Shown here: piece after piece, positions 28,201 to 37,282 of the stretch
Numbering within the stretch: the first letter of the stretch is position 1
Layout: every line of letters begins with the position of its first letter
Source of the DNA: Segatella oris
Lineage (GTDB): Bacteria; Bacteroidota; Bacteroidia; Bacteroidales; Bacteroidaceae
NCBI RefSeq assembly: GCF_900637655.1
Contig: NZ_LR134384.1
Location: 1,922,001 to 1,986,000 of the forward strand
DNA length: 64,000 nt
Reading direction: 5' to 3'
Translations under genes and position numbers: made by a program
Notes under the pieces: model-generated
Told to the model about the DNA's origin: nothing
The model's database searches: none
The model's input: the letters and a program-made list of their open reading frames with translations, nothing else

Positions 28201-30578
28201 CTCTTCAGCTTCCCAAGATCAAACGTAACAGACTCGTTAGCATTGGCCTGATATACCGTATTGTCTACCTTATAGTCTATCTTTGCAGCTATATTCTGAC
28301 CGGAAAGGTTCTTATAATCAAAGGTGAAATGCAGCATACTGTCGCGCTCTATGCGTTCGGGCAACCGACAATAGAAATAAGTAGAACGGTTACTGAGCGG
28401 GAGATTGAGGCTCCCCTCATGGCTTTCGCCGGCACCATCGGTGACCGTTGCACTCACTTCAACGATATAATAACGCGACATGTTGTTCTTAGCTTCGGGC
28501 ATAGTGAGTACTACCGGCACATGAAAATGCCCCTCCTCGTCTGTCTTAATGGTGTCTGTCTTGAGTGTCTTCTGATATTCATTGTCACCTCTCCACCAAT
28601 ACCAATTCGGCCGACGGGTCACAGTATAGACCACCTGGGCACCCTGCACAGGAACCCCGGCATAGCTTTTGGCCGTGCCCTCCACATGGATTGTGTCACC
28701 ATTCTGATAAGCCTTTGCATAAGGAGTGAAGTCAACGGTAAACGTAGGACGCTTGTATTCCTCAACATGAAAATCTGTTTGGTAATCTTCGTTGGCTTCA
28801 ATCGAAAACGAACCTGTCTTTCCCGATTTCGGAAGGTCAAACGTTGCATTGGCCGTTCCATAGGCATCGGTGAGCACTTTCTTCGTTGCTATCTCGTTAT
28901 CTTCAGTATCATAGAGTTTCAATGTGATGCTGTCTGCTACATTGACAGAAGCCTTTTTCGTCTGGTTATTCTTCTTAAAGTCAATCAAGCTCACGTGGAC
29001 TTGTTGTCCGGGACGGTAGAGACGACGGTCAGTGAAAAGCTGGATATCATTCTCTATGAAATCATCTTCATCGTCCTTAGCATAGTCTTCACCCGCTGAA
29101 TAGTAGGAATTATCAGCATGCCGCAGGCAGAATTTATCGTCAGGAGTGAAAGCCTGATAGAGAACCACGGATGCATTGCTATGCGGCTGATAGACAGTTT
29201 CTCCGTGTTTATCCACATCAAGCGTAGCCCGTAATTTGATTTCGTTCTCGTTATAGTTACGCGTAAAGACATTGATTTTGGCATCTGCAATGGGCTTTCC
29301 TGTGGTGGCACTCATAGCAACGAGTTTCGTAATCCCTCCGGGAAGGCCGGTTTGCAGCACATACATATCTGAAATGTGGAGCAATGTGCGCTCGGGTTTG
29401 ATGTCTTTGTTATCTGTTGTGAATTCAACAAGATAGACGCCTTTCTGCAATGGAGCAATCGTCATAGAGTCACAGCTCACCTTATAGGCCGGAAGTCCCA
29501 CGTAACGATGGGTCACCGAAGTAGCCGTAGGCAGCAGCAACAGCTTTTCAAGCTTGACATATTCCTGCTTTTCGTTTGGGTTGAGCATCAGATATTCCTG
29601 CGTATTCAACCGTATAACAGTCATCGTGAGGTTCTGAATATTTGTCAGCTGACGTATCTTTACTCTGATTTGCCTATTGGGTAACTGTACTGTCGGGCCA
29701 CAATCAACGATGAAACTCGGAAGCGTGAGGCGACTCTGTGCATTGCGAAGTATGTTCATACGAGGCCAGGTGCCCCATTTGGAGAGTGCATAGTTGAGAT
29801 AGTTCATCTTTTCAGCAGCCGTCACATCATTGGCCTGATCCATGAAATTATAACGGGCAATGGCCAATTCGCCAGCAATAGGCAAATCCTGATAGCGTGT
29901 GATGAGCGAGTCAAGGCATTGCAGATATTTTGATTTCTTCAGTTCGTATTTATCGTTGCAGTGCTGCTCCTCAACTAACTTAAAGGCACAATAGCAGGCT
30001 GCACTGCGGTTGTTGTGAGCCTCATACCATTGAAGAAGCGTCTTATAGTCACCGGCAGCAAAGCCAAGGACATGCAAAAGATCGTTGTAGAAAATATGAC
30101 TGTCGATACCTTCTATCATCAATGGTGCATAGTTCTCGGCCTTTACAGCAGCCAAGAGTGCAGGGTTCTGCATGGAACGGCGCATGAACTTCTTGCTCAC
30201 CTCCATGGAGTCGGCTACATATCTGAACTCCTTTTGATAGATTCTCCCCAGCACACTGTAGTAGATTGCTGCTGCAGCACGGTCGTCTTTCTCGGCTTTC
30301 ATGGCAGAAAGGCTCAACCGTTGTAACTGTGGTTGCAGGGAGTCGCCTGACAGGTCTTGCCAGTTGACCACTTGCTCAAGCTCGGCCTTGATGAGCTGAC
30401 CATAGGCTTTGTCTGCCCGTGCCTTAGCACTGATCTGATTGAGGATGCCGATAGCCGAACGCGGTTGGTTCTTTTTCTGCACCTGTTCGTATTGTTTCCA
30501 CAACGAATTATAGCTGTCTGCCATGATAGCGAAAGGCATCATCAACAGCAGGGCAAGAGAAAACATCACCTTTTTCAT
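25212..30578 (-). CDS. Alpha-2-macroglobulin-family protein without thioester motif
   Basis: About 1788 residues. Start set at 30578 (MKKVMFSLALLLMMPFAIMA signal peptide). An N-terminal helical region of about 300 residues is followed by macroglobulin-type domains. The MG2 region has TDRRLYRPGQQVHVSLIDF near residue 520; the A2M domain has FFFPALQTDNKGNVSLKFTL near residue 1105; the helical domain around TVAHASTKDAISLAAKYY follows; the C-terminal receptor-type domain ends in EFGGRDKAIKL. No C-x-E-Q thioester is present. A SusC-plug-like LNEVVTTGYSVPKKH occurs near residue 1070. Such proteins are thought to trap proteases or to act in the envelope. First gene of a run with DUF1573 and ispH. 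Confidence 0.88.
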   Translation of the reverse strand: MKKVMFSLALLLMMPFAIMADSYNSLWKQYEQVQKKNQPRSAIGILNQISAKARADKAYGQLIKAELEQVVNWQDLSGDSLQPQLQRLSLSAMKAEKDDRAAAAIYYSVLGRIYQKEFRYVADSMEVSKKFMRRSMQNPALLAAVKAENYAPLMIEGIDSHIFYNDLLHVLGFAAGDYKTLLQWYEAHNNRSAACYCAFKLVEEQHCNDKYELKKSKYLQCLDSLITRYQDLPIAGELAIARYNFMDQANDVTAAEKMNYLNYALSKWGTWPRMNILRNAQSRLTLPSFIVDCGPTVQLPNRQIRVKIRQLTNIQNLTMTVIRLNTQEYLMLNPNEKQEYVKLEKLLLLPTATSVTHRYVGLPAYKVSCDSMTIAPLQKGVYLVEFTTDNKDIKPERTLLHISDMYVLQTGLPGGITKLVAMSATTGKPIADAKINVFTRNYNENEIKLRATLDVDKHGETVYQPHSNASVVLYQAFTPDDKFCLRHADNSYYSAGEDYAKDDEDDFIENDIQLFTDRRLYRPGQQVHVSLIDFKKNNQTKKASVNVADSITLKLYDTEDNEIATKKVLTDAYGTANATFDLPKSGKTGSFSIEANEDYQTDFHVEEYKRPTFTVDFTPYAKAYQNGDTIHVEGTAKSYAGVPVQGAQVVYTVTRRPNWYWWRGDNEYQKTLKTDTIKTDEEGHFHVPVVLTMPEAKNNMSRYYIVEVSATVTDGAGESHEGSLNLPLSNRSTYFYCRLPERIERDSMLHFTFDYKNLSGQNIAAKIDYKVDNTVYQANANESVTFDLGKLKSGRHTLEAICGEDTLHCSFTVFSLKDKKPADEAEDWFYASSDHFREDGKPVYVQIGSSRHDVMVYYSMLSGSKVLESGTFTLNDELRTRALKYKEEYHDGITLAYAWVKDGVLHSHDITVRRPEPKLELHTKWITFRDKLMPGQQETWTLQITDKMGKPARAQLMATMYDMSLDDIYAHNWDLDVRFNWYLPYMQWRGNSFAAMSLYGEMPLKQLYVRSFDFTHYVLNGYIRPTVYVRGSRAVQKSSMTGSMVLAKEEVANALCGSLSAVLNEVVTTGYSVPKKHRETQQSVQKQTSLRKNFNETAFFFPALQTDNKGNVSLKFTLPESVTTWRLLGLAHDKEMNNAELEATAVAKKSVMIMPNMPRFVRMGDQAMLSNRVVNTTGKVQSGQVEMLILDPKTGKQLFSEAKKLTLAPNATASVAFTFEPLQLRTMGCDLDAVVCRMVVNGQSFSDGEQHLLPILSDKEHVVTTLAFSQNEPGTKTIDVDKLFPVKEEKNKLKISYTNNPAWMMIEALPTVAHASTKDAISLAAKYYANSLSAHLMQLAGQQDSVAVMNSYKEEALFALRQLQLADGSFSWWPGMRGSLYITVGVAETLQRLNMMIGEQQATKKLLDNSMKFMAGEIRKHVVELKKMETKGYRNLLPSETDMQYLYICALRKENLNNADNRYLLGLVEKHHTLFSIYGKAMMSVILSRSGNMKLAKEHLESLKQYTVYSDEMGRYFDTQRAHYSWFDYRIPTEVAVIEALKTVTPDDKQTISEMQRWLLQSKRTQSWDTPINCVNAVYAFMQGETKESLTNYGANTVLKLNGEKLNTTEATAGRALVEAEKSGKKFGVLTAEKTSTNISWGAVYAEYDQNIKDIDSQSTQLSVVRQLVDANGKVVNARKFKVGDKVKVRITLKADRDYDFVEVTDKRPACLEPVNQVSGYGWEYYYAPGDRTTSYYFDCLSKGTHTIETEYYIDREGSYMSGTCTARCTYSPEFGGRDKAIKLNNEK

Positions 30579-30638
30579 ACGATTTGCTTTTATGTTTTTT
30601 GTCTGCAAGACCTATCAAGAATATCCATACACGCTTTG

Positions 30639-30646
30639 CAAAGATA
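30639..30646 (-). promoter_or_regulatory. -7 promoter element of the alpha-2-macroglobulin operon
   Basis: The minus strand reads TATCTTTG followed by C, about 61 bp upstream of the ATG. No clear -33 element. Confidence 0.55.
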
Positions 30647-30729
30647 ATGATTTTTTTACAGTAATACCGATTTCCCGTCATTTTTTATCAATGATTACCC
30701 TTTGGAAGCAATAAAGAAATCCCTCTGTT

Positions 30730-31170
30730 TTGTAAAGATTATCAGCAGAAATTTAACATCTTTTGGCCACACCAAATAGAAATAAAAAACCATTCTCAAC
30801 GCATGAGCAAAGTCATTTCAGAACTTCAACTGTCTCGTTTTTATTTCTTTTGCATGCAACTCCATTCATAATAAGCTGTGATTTGAGGCAGATCAGACAA
30901 CAACTTGAGTCAGAATACACAACGAAATGAGGCAAATTGCAAGGTAATTTGATGCAAATTGCAATGCTTTTTAGCGTGATGTAGCATTGTCGTTTGCCCC
31001 GAATTTCATAACTATCTGACTGTCAAAACATTGCAATTCATCGAAAAACAAACCTTATTTAGGGCGAGGAAAAGTCTCTTTTCAAATACGCGAGTATAGC
31101 GAGGGCAATTGTAAAGAAATTTAAGAAGTATTTTCTGAACATCTTTATTGATAAAGCAACGGAGAGGAAG
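30730..31170. repeat. Dispersed intergenic repeat copy B with 22-bp tandem core
   Basis: The core has TTGA or a variant at 30883, 30905, 30927, 30949 and 30971, all 22 bp apart. The upstream flank (TAAAGATTAT ... CACCAAATAGAAAT) and downstream flank (TTTCAAATACGCGAGTATAGC) match copy C at 63570-64000 over more than 400 bp with divergence. No credible gene lies in this 690-bp gap between nqrF and the alpha-2-macroglobulin gene. Confidence 0.8.
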
Positions 31171-31300
31171 AGCTTTCTCAAAAGACAGAACGAAAAGGAG
31201 ATATTGGTGAATACAAATGGCTTGATTGAACGCATAAAATCGAAAAAGGCATGCCGAATGACTTCCGGCATGCCTCTTCCTGATATAACTTTCCGACTGA

Positions 31301-32569
31301 CTAACCGAAGTTATCATACATGATTGCATCTTGATCAACGCCAAGACTGTCCAGATAATCGGTCACTGTCTTGATAAGCATTGGAGGACCACAGAGATAA
31401 TACTCGCAATCTTCAGGTGCCTCATGATCTTTCAAGTAGGTATCACGGATACAGTTAACTGCAAAACCTGTATAATACTTCACACCTGCTGCATCGGCTT
31501 TCGGGTCTGCACGGTCGAGCGAAAGGTGGAAATGGAAGTTTGGATATTCCTTTTCAAGCTCCCAGAAGTCCTCAAGGAAGAAAGCCTCACCCAAGGCTCG
31601 TGCACCATAGAAGAAGTGCATTTCGCGGTCGGTTGTATGCAACGTCTTTGTCATGTGCATGATTTGTGCACGCAACGGTGCCATACCCGCTCCACCACCA
31701 ATCCAAATCATCTCCTTACCGGAAGTGAAATTCGGGTGGAAGTCGCCATAAGGCCCACTCATCATCACCTTATCTCCAGGCTTGAGAGAGAAGATATAAG
31801 AGGATCCGATACCTGTAGGCACGTTTTGGAAACCTATTTGCGGACGTGGAAGGAAAGGCGTTGTAGCAATACGGACGGTAAGCGTAATGATGTCGCCCTC
31901 GGCAGGATAGTTGGCCATGGAATAAGCGCGAACGGTAGGTTCGGGGTTACGTGCTTTGAGAGAGAAGATATTAAACTTCTTCCATGCACCTATATATTCC
32001 TCGCCAATGAGTGCCTTATCGAAATCTTTATCATAGTCGATGCAGTCATATGCAGGGATTTTAATCTGTGCATACGAGCCGGGGATGAAGTCCATATGCT
32101 CTCCGGGGGGCAATGACACCTTGAATTCCTTGATGAAAGAACTTACATTCTGATTGGAAATGACAGTACACTCCCACTCTTTTACGCCCATGACACTCTC
32201 GGGAACTTTGACTTTCAAGTCGCCTTTCACTTTGCACTGACAACCCAATCGCCAGTGATCCTTTATCTGCTTACGCGTGAAGTGAGGCTTTTCAGAATCG
32301 AGGATTTCACCACCACCTTCAAGCACCTGCAACTTGCATTGCCCACAGCTGGCCTTACCACCGCAGGCAGAAGGCAGGAAAATACCATTCTCGTTGAGGG
32401 TCGCCATCACGCTGCTGCCCTGTGGCACCTCTATCGTTTTATCGCCATTGATTTCTATTTTTACGTTACCGCTTGGGCTGAGATATTTCTTGGCTACAAG
32501 CAGCATAACGACGAGAAGGAGTATGATGATGAGGAATACCCCTATGCTTGATAAAATGAACTGTTCCAT
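31301..32569 (-). CDS. nqrF: Na+-translocating NADH:quinone reductase subunit F
   Basis: Electron-entry subunit. One N-terminal membrane helix (FILSSIGVFLIIILLLVVMLL), a 2Fe-2S domain with CGGKASCGQC and a later CQC ligand, then FAD-binding (RAYSMANYP) and NADH-binding (MIWIGGGAGMAPLRA) domains. It oxidises NADH on the cytoplasmic side. Last gene of nqrABCDEF; 8 bp after nqrE. Confidence 0.97.
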   Translation of the reverse strand: MEQFILSSIGVFLIIILLLVVMLLVAKKYLSPSGNVKIEINGDKTIEVPQGSSVMATLNENGIFLPSACGGKASCGQCKLQVLEGGGEILDSEKPHFTRKQIKDHWRLGCQCKVKGDLKVKVPESVMGVKEWECTVISNQNVSSFIKEFKVSLPPGEHMDFIPGSYAQIKIPAYDCIDYDKDFDKALIGEEYIGAWKKFNIFSLKARNPEPTVRAYSMANYPAEGDIITLTVRIATTPFLPRPQIGFQNVPTGIGSSYIFSLKPGDKVMMSGPYGDFHPNFTSGKEMIWIGGGAGMAPLRAQIMHMTKTLHTTDREMHFFYGARALGEAFFLEDFWELEKEYPNFHFHLSLDRADPKADAAGVKYYTGFAVNCIRDTYLKDHEAPEDCEYYLCGPPMLIKTVTDYLDSLGVDQDAIMYDNFG

Positions 32570-32577
32570 ATACCTTA

Positions 32578-33204
32578 TTATATTTTAAGTCCGCTGAACA
32601 CCATCATGGCCATTGCCATGAGTCCAACGGTGATAAACGTGATGCCAAGCCCTTGCAGTGGCTTTGGAACATCACTATACTGCATCTTTTCACGAATGGC
32701 ACCCATGAGCACAATAGCTAATGTCCAGCCGAGTCCGGAACCGACAGCATAGACGACAGCATCAGCCACATTGCCGATATACTGCGTGTTGCTTGGATCA
32801 AGATTGATGCGCTGCTGCATGAAAAGAGACGCTCCCATGATAGCACAGTTGACGGCAATCAAAGGCAAGAAAATACCTAAAGCTGAATAAAGTGACGGCG
32901 AATACTTTTCAACTGTCATCTCTACCAACTGCGTAATGCCGGCGATAACAGCAATGAAGAGAATGAAACTCAAATAGGAAAGGTCGACTCCTTCAATCAA
33001 ACAGTTGGGCCCAAGCACCTTCGTTTGGAGCAGATAATCAACCGGAACCGTTACGAACAGCACAAAGGTTACAGCCATACCAAGCCCAAAGGAAGTCTTT
33101 ACATTCTTGCTTACGGCAAGGAATGAACACATGCCGAGGAAGAAAGCAAAGATCATGTTGTCGACAAATATCGAACGGAAAAACAATGAAATGATATGTT
33201 CCAT
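32578..33204 (-). CDS. nqrE: Na+-translocating NADH:quinone reductase subunit E
   Basis: Six-helix membrane subunit (208 residues), homologous to Nqr[21 protein letters not shown] and the [14 protein letters not shown] stretch, with a Cys in the first helix region that with NqrD binds an intramembrane iron centre in the known structure. [10 protein letters not shown] and [18 protein letters not shown] are typical. 16 bp after nqrD. Confidence 0.96.
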   Translation of the reverse strand: MEHIISLFFRSIFVDNMIFAFFLGMCSFLAVSKNVKTSFGLGMAVTFVLFVTVPVDYLLQTKVLGPNCLIEGVDLSYLSFILFIAVIAGITQLVEMTVEKYSPSLYSALGIFLPLIAVNCAIMGASLFMQQRINLDPSNTQYIGNVADAVVYAVGSGLGWTLAIVLMGAIREKMQYSDVPKPLQGLGITFITVGLMAMAMMVFSGLKI

Positions 33205-33220
33205 CTTATTTCTACTTTAT

Positions 33221-33844
33221 TTATTTCTCTTTATAAAAATAGGCACGATGTACCCAAATGACACAACCTACAAGGATTAAGGCCATGGCCGGCATCGTCA
33301 TCATACCATTATTCATATAACCTGCATCGTAGACTGACTGCGGTATCAATTGGAAACCAAGCAGACTGCCACGTCCCAACAGTTCGCGGACTGCACCTAC
33401 AATTACTAAAATCAACGCATACCCTAAACCATTGCCTACTCCATCAAGGAAACTTGGCCAAGGTTTATTCATCATTGCAAAAGCCTCAAGACGCCCCATG
33501 AGAATACAGTTGGTGATAATCAGACCGACATAGACCGACAACTGCACGCTGACATCATAAGCTACAGCCTTCAATATCTGACTGACAATTGTTACCAAAG
33601 CAGCAACGACCACCAATTGAACAATGATACGGATGCGCATTGGAATGGTTTTGCGGATAGAAGCAATGATAACATTAGAGAAAGCCGTAATGATTGTAAC
33701 GGCAAGTCCCATGACAATAGCTGGCTTCAGCTGTGAAGTGACAGCCAACGCACTGCAGATACCAAGCACTTGAACTAAGATTGGGTTATCAAGGTTCAGC
33801 GGGTTGATAAATGCTTCTTTATTTTGTTTACTGAATAAACTCAT
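33221..33844 (-). CDS. nqrD: Na+-translocating NADH:quinone reductase subunit D
   Basis: Six-helix membrane subunit (207 residues) paired with NqrE. VQVLGICSALAVTSQLKPA carries the conserved Cys; ITNCILMGRLEAFAM and GLGYALILVIVGAVRELLG are family blocks. 21 bp after nqrC. Confidence 0.96.
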   Translation of the reverse strand: MSLFSKQNKEAFINPLNLDNPILVQVLGICSALAVTSQLKPAIVMGLAVTIITAFSNVIIASIRKTIPMRIRIIVQLVVVAALVTIVSQILKAVAYDVSVQLSVYVGLIITNCILMGRLEAFAMMNKPWPSFLDGVGNGLGYALILVIVGAVRELLGRGSLLGFQLIPQSVYDAGYMNNGMMTMPAMALILVGCVIWVHRAYFYKEK

Positions 33845-33865
33845 CTTCTGCTGTTATTATAAGGA

Positions 33866-34567
33866 TTATTTATCATTCAAGAATGTCAGATACTTGCCCA
33901 AAGCTTCATGCAACATGTCACGCACACCATTACTGGTCAGTGTGGCACCTGTTACGGCATCAACCTGTGTTGCAGGGTCGGTGACATTCTTTTCAACTCC
34001 AAGTGCAATAGTTTTATCGTCACCTGACGTAAAAACTTTCTTGCCTTGGAACTTTTCCTGCCAAGCAACGTTGTCCTTGATTTCTGCACCTAAGCCTGCA
34101 GTCTCACTTTCATGATTGAAATAGGCACCGTAGACCGTAGCCCTATCTTCATTTAAAGCGATATACCCACTGATAGGCCCCCAGAGTCCCATACCATAAA
34201 CAGGGATTACATATTTGCGAGAACCGTTGACTTTGCAGATATACAAAGCCAACTTACCTGCCTTATAATCCTTGCTTTCGAGCTTGAAACCGGCTTTTTC
34301 ACCGCCTTGCGTTCCAGCCTCAACAACCTTTCCTTTTTCATCAATCACTTCATCGGCAATGACCACTTCCTTATATTTGGCGTCGGCTTCTTCATTGCTA
34401 AGGTCACGAATGTTGAGTGAATTCAGTATCTGCTTCTTCTTATCAAGTGCCACATTAGCATCCTGCATTGGTTTCAAAGCCTGAAACACGAAAGCCAAAA
34501 GGAAAGCAACAATGACTACGATAACGGCAGAATAGATAATCGTATATGAATTTGAATTTGTCTTCAT
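33866..34567 (-). CDS. nqrC: Na+-translocating NADH:quinone reductase subunit C
   Basis: One N-terminal membrane helix then a periplasmic flavin domain. AVTGATLTSNGVRDML near the C-terminus is the SGAT-type flavinylation motif, whose Thr carries covalent FMN. The frame opens at a TTG (34573); the ATG two codons later (34567) has AAGAGA upstream and is preferred. The flavin transferase (ApbE) that this subunit needs is not in the window. Confidence 0.95.
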   Translation of the reverse strand: MKTNSNSYTIIYSAVIVVIVAFLLAFVFQALKPMQDANVALDKKKQILNSLNIRDLSNEEADAKYKEVVIADEVIDEKGKVVEAGTQGGEKAGFKLESKDYKAGKLALYICKVNGSRKYVIPVYGMGLWGPISGYIALNEDRATVYGAYFNHESETAGLGAEIKDNVAWQEKFQGKKVFTSGDDKTIALGVEKNVTDPATQVDAVTGATLTSNGVRDMLHEALGKYLTFLNDK

Positions 34568-34581
34568 AATCAATCTCTTAT

Positions 34582-35742
34582 TTATTTTTCATTCGTTACA
34601 CGTTTTGCACGACGAGAGATGTTGCGCTGAACAACGCAATAGTCGATGAGTGGAGCAATCATATTGCCGAAGAAAATCGCTAACATCATGCCCTCGGGAA
34701 AACCAGGATTCATTACGCGGACTATCACAGCAAGTGCACCGATGAAGAAACCATAGTAGTATTTTCCCGTCTCTGTACGAGCAGAAGTGACAGGATCGGT
34801 AGCCATAAACACTGCACCAAAGCAGAAACCACCCAACACAATATGCTCATACCATTGTATAGGTGTCATACCCAAAGCATGGAACAACACTGCTATCACA
34901 ATACCACCGGCAAATACAGAGCCCATGGTTTTCCAGCTGGCAATGCCTGTCCATAACAAAATAAAAGCTCCGATGGCAATAGCAATAACGCTGGTTTCAC
35001 CTATTGAACCTGGTATAAAGCCAATGATCATATCAGCCAATGATGCATCAGGCATACTACCTGTTGCCAATTGGCCAAGCGGAGTAGCTGCGGTAAAGGC
35101 ATCAGGAAGAGTATTACCCAGGCCAAAAATGGAGTTAGTAGCTACCCATACGCGGTCACCTGTCATTGCACTTGAATAAGAGAAGAACAGGAACATACGG
35201 GCAGCAACTGCGACATTGAAGATGTTCATACCTGTTCCACCGAAGATTTCCTTAACGAAAATCACAGAAAAAGCACACGCCAAAGCCAACATCCACAAAG
35301 GACAGCTGACAGGAACTATCATTGGAATGATGATACCTGAAACCAAATAGCCTTCTTGGATTTCTTCTCCTTTCCACTGCGCCCATGCAAATTCAAAGCC
35401 TAAACCAACAACATAGCTGACAATCAGCTTGGGGAGAACGGCCAAAAAGCCAAACATGAACATGTTCCAGAAAGAAGCTTCTGCCAATTTTCCTGCTGCA
35501 GCAAAGTTCTGATAGCCTATATTATACATTCCAAAGAGCAAAGCTGGAAGCAAAGCTATCACAACAAAGCTCATGATACGCTTCGAATCAATCGCATCAT
35601 GGATATTGGTTCCACTCACTGATGTGGTATTAGGCACATACAGAAATGTCTCCAATCCGTCAAACACACTTCGAAAAGCATAGAGTTTACCACCCTTTTC
35701 AAATGTAGGTTTGATGTTATCAAGATATTTTCTTAGACTCAT
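34582..35742 (-). CDS. nqrB: Na+-translocating NADH:quinone reductase subunit B
   Basis: Main membrane subunit (386 residues, about ten helices). The GSIGETSVIAIAIGAF segment holds the Thr expected to bind FMN covalently, and FMATDPVTSARTETGKYYYG plus VMNPGFPEGMMLAIFFGNM are highly conserved. It takes part in Na+ translocation and quinone reduction. 21 bp after nqrA. Confidence 0.96.
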   Translation of the reverse strand: MSLRKYLDNIKPTFEKGGKLYAFRSVFDGLETFLYVPNTTSVSGTNIHDAIDSKRIMSFVVIALLPALLFGMYNIGYQNFAAAGKLAEASFWNMFMFGFLAVLPKLIVSYVVGLGFEFAWAQWKGEEIQEGYLVSGIIIPMIVPVSCPLWMLALACAFSVIFVKEIFGGTGMNIFNVAVAARMFLFFSYSSAMTGDRVWVATNSIFGLGNTLPDAFTAATPLGQLATGSMPDASLADMIIGFIPGSIGETSVIAIAIGAFILLWTGIASWKTMGSVFAGGIVIAVLFHALGMTPIQWYEHIVLGGFCFGAVFMATDPVTSARTETGKYYYGFFIGALAVIVRVMNPGFPEGMMLAIFFGNMIAPLIDYCVVQRNISRRAKRVTNEK

Positions 35743-35763
35743 AATTCTTTTTATCCTTAAATA

Positions 35764-37113
35764 TTAAGCATTCTCTTTACGAAGCATATCAAGACCATTG
35801 CGTACTATCTTTTGCAATTCCAACTTGGAAGAGTCAACGAATTCAGCCACAGCAAAGTCTTCCGGGCTTACTTCATAAATACCCAACTGCTCCATCTTGT
35901 CGATGTCTTCTGCAATGATGGCCTTGATAAGATATTCTCCATAGATATCCATTGGAAGCACTTTATCGTACTCTCCGCTCATAATCATGTGACGTTCACC
36001 ACCCTTTATGCGTGCATCAAGGTTGTATTCTTTCTTACCCAAGAGCCAAGAAAGATAACTACGTGAAGCAGAGAATTGATTGAGACGTGGAAGTATCCAA
36101 CCGAAAAGTTCATGCCTTTCATCACCTTCCGGGATTACTGTAACCTCAGATGTATGAGCACCTATATAATCTTCAAGCGTAGACTTGTGACCTGTCAGTG
36201 GGTTTCCATTGATGATACGCACATGTTCTGTAGCATTCAATTGGCTTTCAAGCATTGCAGAAAGTGGAGTTCCCACCAATGTTTCAACATAAGATGGAGT
36301 CTTAACTTCGCTACCGGCAACGGCAATAACACGTCGAAGGTCCACTTTTCCCGTATTAAACAAGCGGCCAAAAAAGATTACAGCTGCAGGATCTACTGTC
36401 CAAACAACCTCTCCCTTATTGACAGGAGCAACATGATTGACTTGTACACCGACATTTCCTGCAGGGCATTTTCCCTCGAAGATATTGATTTCAACATCCT
36501 TTGCGCTGATAAGTGCAGATGAAGTTTGCTGCTTACTTACCCCCAAGTAAGTCTTCTGTATCTTTGAAAGAGCCGTCAATCCCGTCTGAAAATCTTTCTC
36601 ATTACCTCTTAGTTCTATTTCAAAGTCTGAAGCCAAAGGCATATCTCTAAATGCAGAAACAAAGATTGCTTTCGGCTTTGTGTCGGGAGTTGTAGCCACT
36701 GCATAAGGCAACTGCTGAATATAACCAAACAAACCAGCTTCTAAAAGCGCCGCTCTGACAGCATCACCCTCAAGTTTAACAACATCCTTTGTCCCAAAAT
36801 CAACATATTGCTGGGTGTCATCAGCCTTCACTTTGACACAGAGAACCTTGCGGCGTTCACCTCTCACGACTGCTTCCACAGTACCACTGACAGGAGATGC
36901 GAACTTCACTTCAGGATATTTCTTGTCCACAAACAGAGCGTCCCCTACCTTGACACAGTCACCTTCATGCACAACAACCTTTGGTGTAACGCCTCCGAAA
37001 CTATCCGGCACAAGCGCATATTCAGCACTTTTAATCGGTTTTATAATTTCGCCATTGGCCCTACCTCTCAGGTTAATGTCTAAGCCCTTACGTAACTTAA
37101 CTACATTTGCCAT
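35764..37113 (-). CDS. nqrA: Na+-translocating NADH:quinone reductase subunit A
   Basis: Cytoplasmic peripheral subunit, 449 residues. Start set at 37113 (MANVVKLRKGLDINLRG); the open frame runs 84 residues further up through the promoter and a hydrophobic nonsense stretch. Blocks seen: VHEGDCVKVGDALFVDKKYP, PVSGTVEAVVRGERRKV, GNPLTGHKSTLEDYIG. First gene of the operon, divergent from the tamB-like gene. Confidence 0.96.
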   Translation of the reverse strand: MANVVKLRKGLDINLRGRANGEIIKPIKSAEYALVPDSFGGVTPKVVVHEGDCVKVGDALFVDKKYPEVKFASPVSGTVEAVVRGERRKVLCVKVKADDTQQYVDFGTKDVVKLEGDAVRAALLEAGLFGYIQQLPYAVATTPDTKPKAIFVSAFRDMPLASDFEIELRGNEKDFQTGLTALSKIQKTYLGVSKQQTSSALISAKDVEINIFEGKCPAGNVGVQVNHVAPVNKGEVVWTVDPAAVIFFGRLFNTGKVDLRRVIAVAGSEVKTPSYVETLVGTPLSAMLESQLNATEHVRIINGNPLTGHKSTLEDYIGAHTSEVTVIPEGDERHELFGWILPRLNQFSASRSYLSWLLGKKEYNLDARIKGGERHMIMSGEYDKVLPMDIYGEYLIKAIIAEDIDKMEQLGIYEVSPEDFAVAEFVDSSKLELQKIVRNGLDMLRKENA

Positions 37114-37175
37114 AACTATTTTATATATGAATACTTCTTTTACCTTAAGAAAGAACAGGTGTAAAACAACGGATG

Positions 37176-37183
37176 CAAAATTA
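37176..37183 (-). promoter_or_regulatory. -7 promoter element of nqrABCDEF
   Basis: The minus strand reads TAATTTTG then C, 62 bp upstream of the nqrA ATG. Confidence 0.55.
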
Positions 37184-37247
37184 AAGAAAAATAAGCATAA
37201 AAGAAAGAAAAAAATGCAATTTATTCCCTCATAAATTAAAATTGATG

Positions 37248-37255
37248 TATTTTTG
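37248..37255 (+). promoter_or_regulatory. -7 promoter element of the tamB-like gene
   Basis: TATTTTTG followed by C. If used, transcription begins near 37262, which excludes the TTG at 37253 as the start codon of the gene. Confidence 0.5.
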
Positions 37256-37282
37256 CAAGGTAAATGCGTTAGAGAGGACAAA

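Noticed and set aside
27666..29099. 477-codon open frame opposite the alpha-2-macroglobulin gene
   Set aside because: Antisense shadow within a well-supported coding region; protein sequence of low quality with no family.
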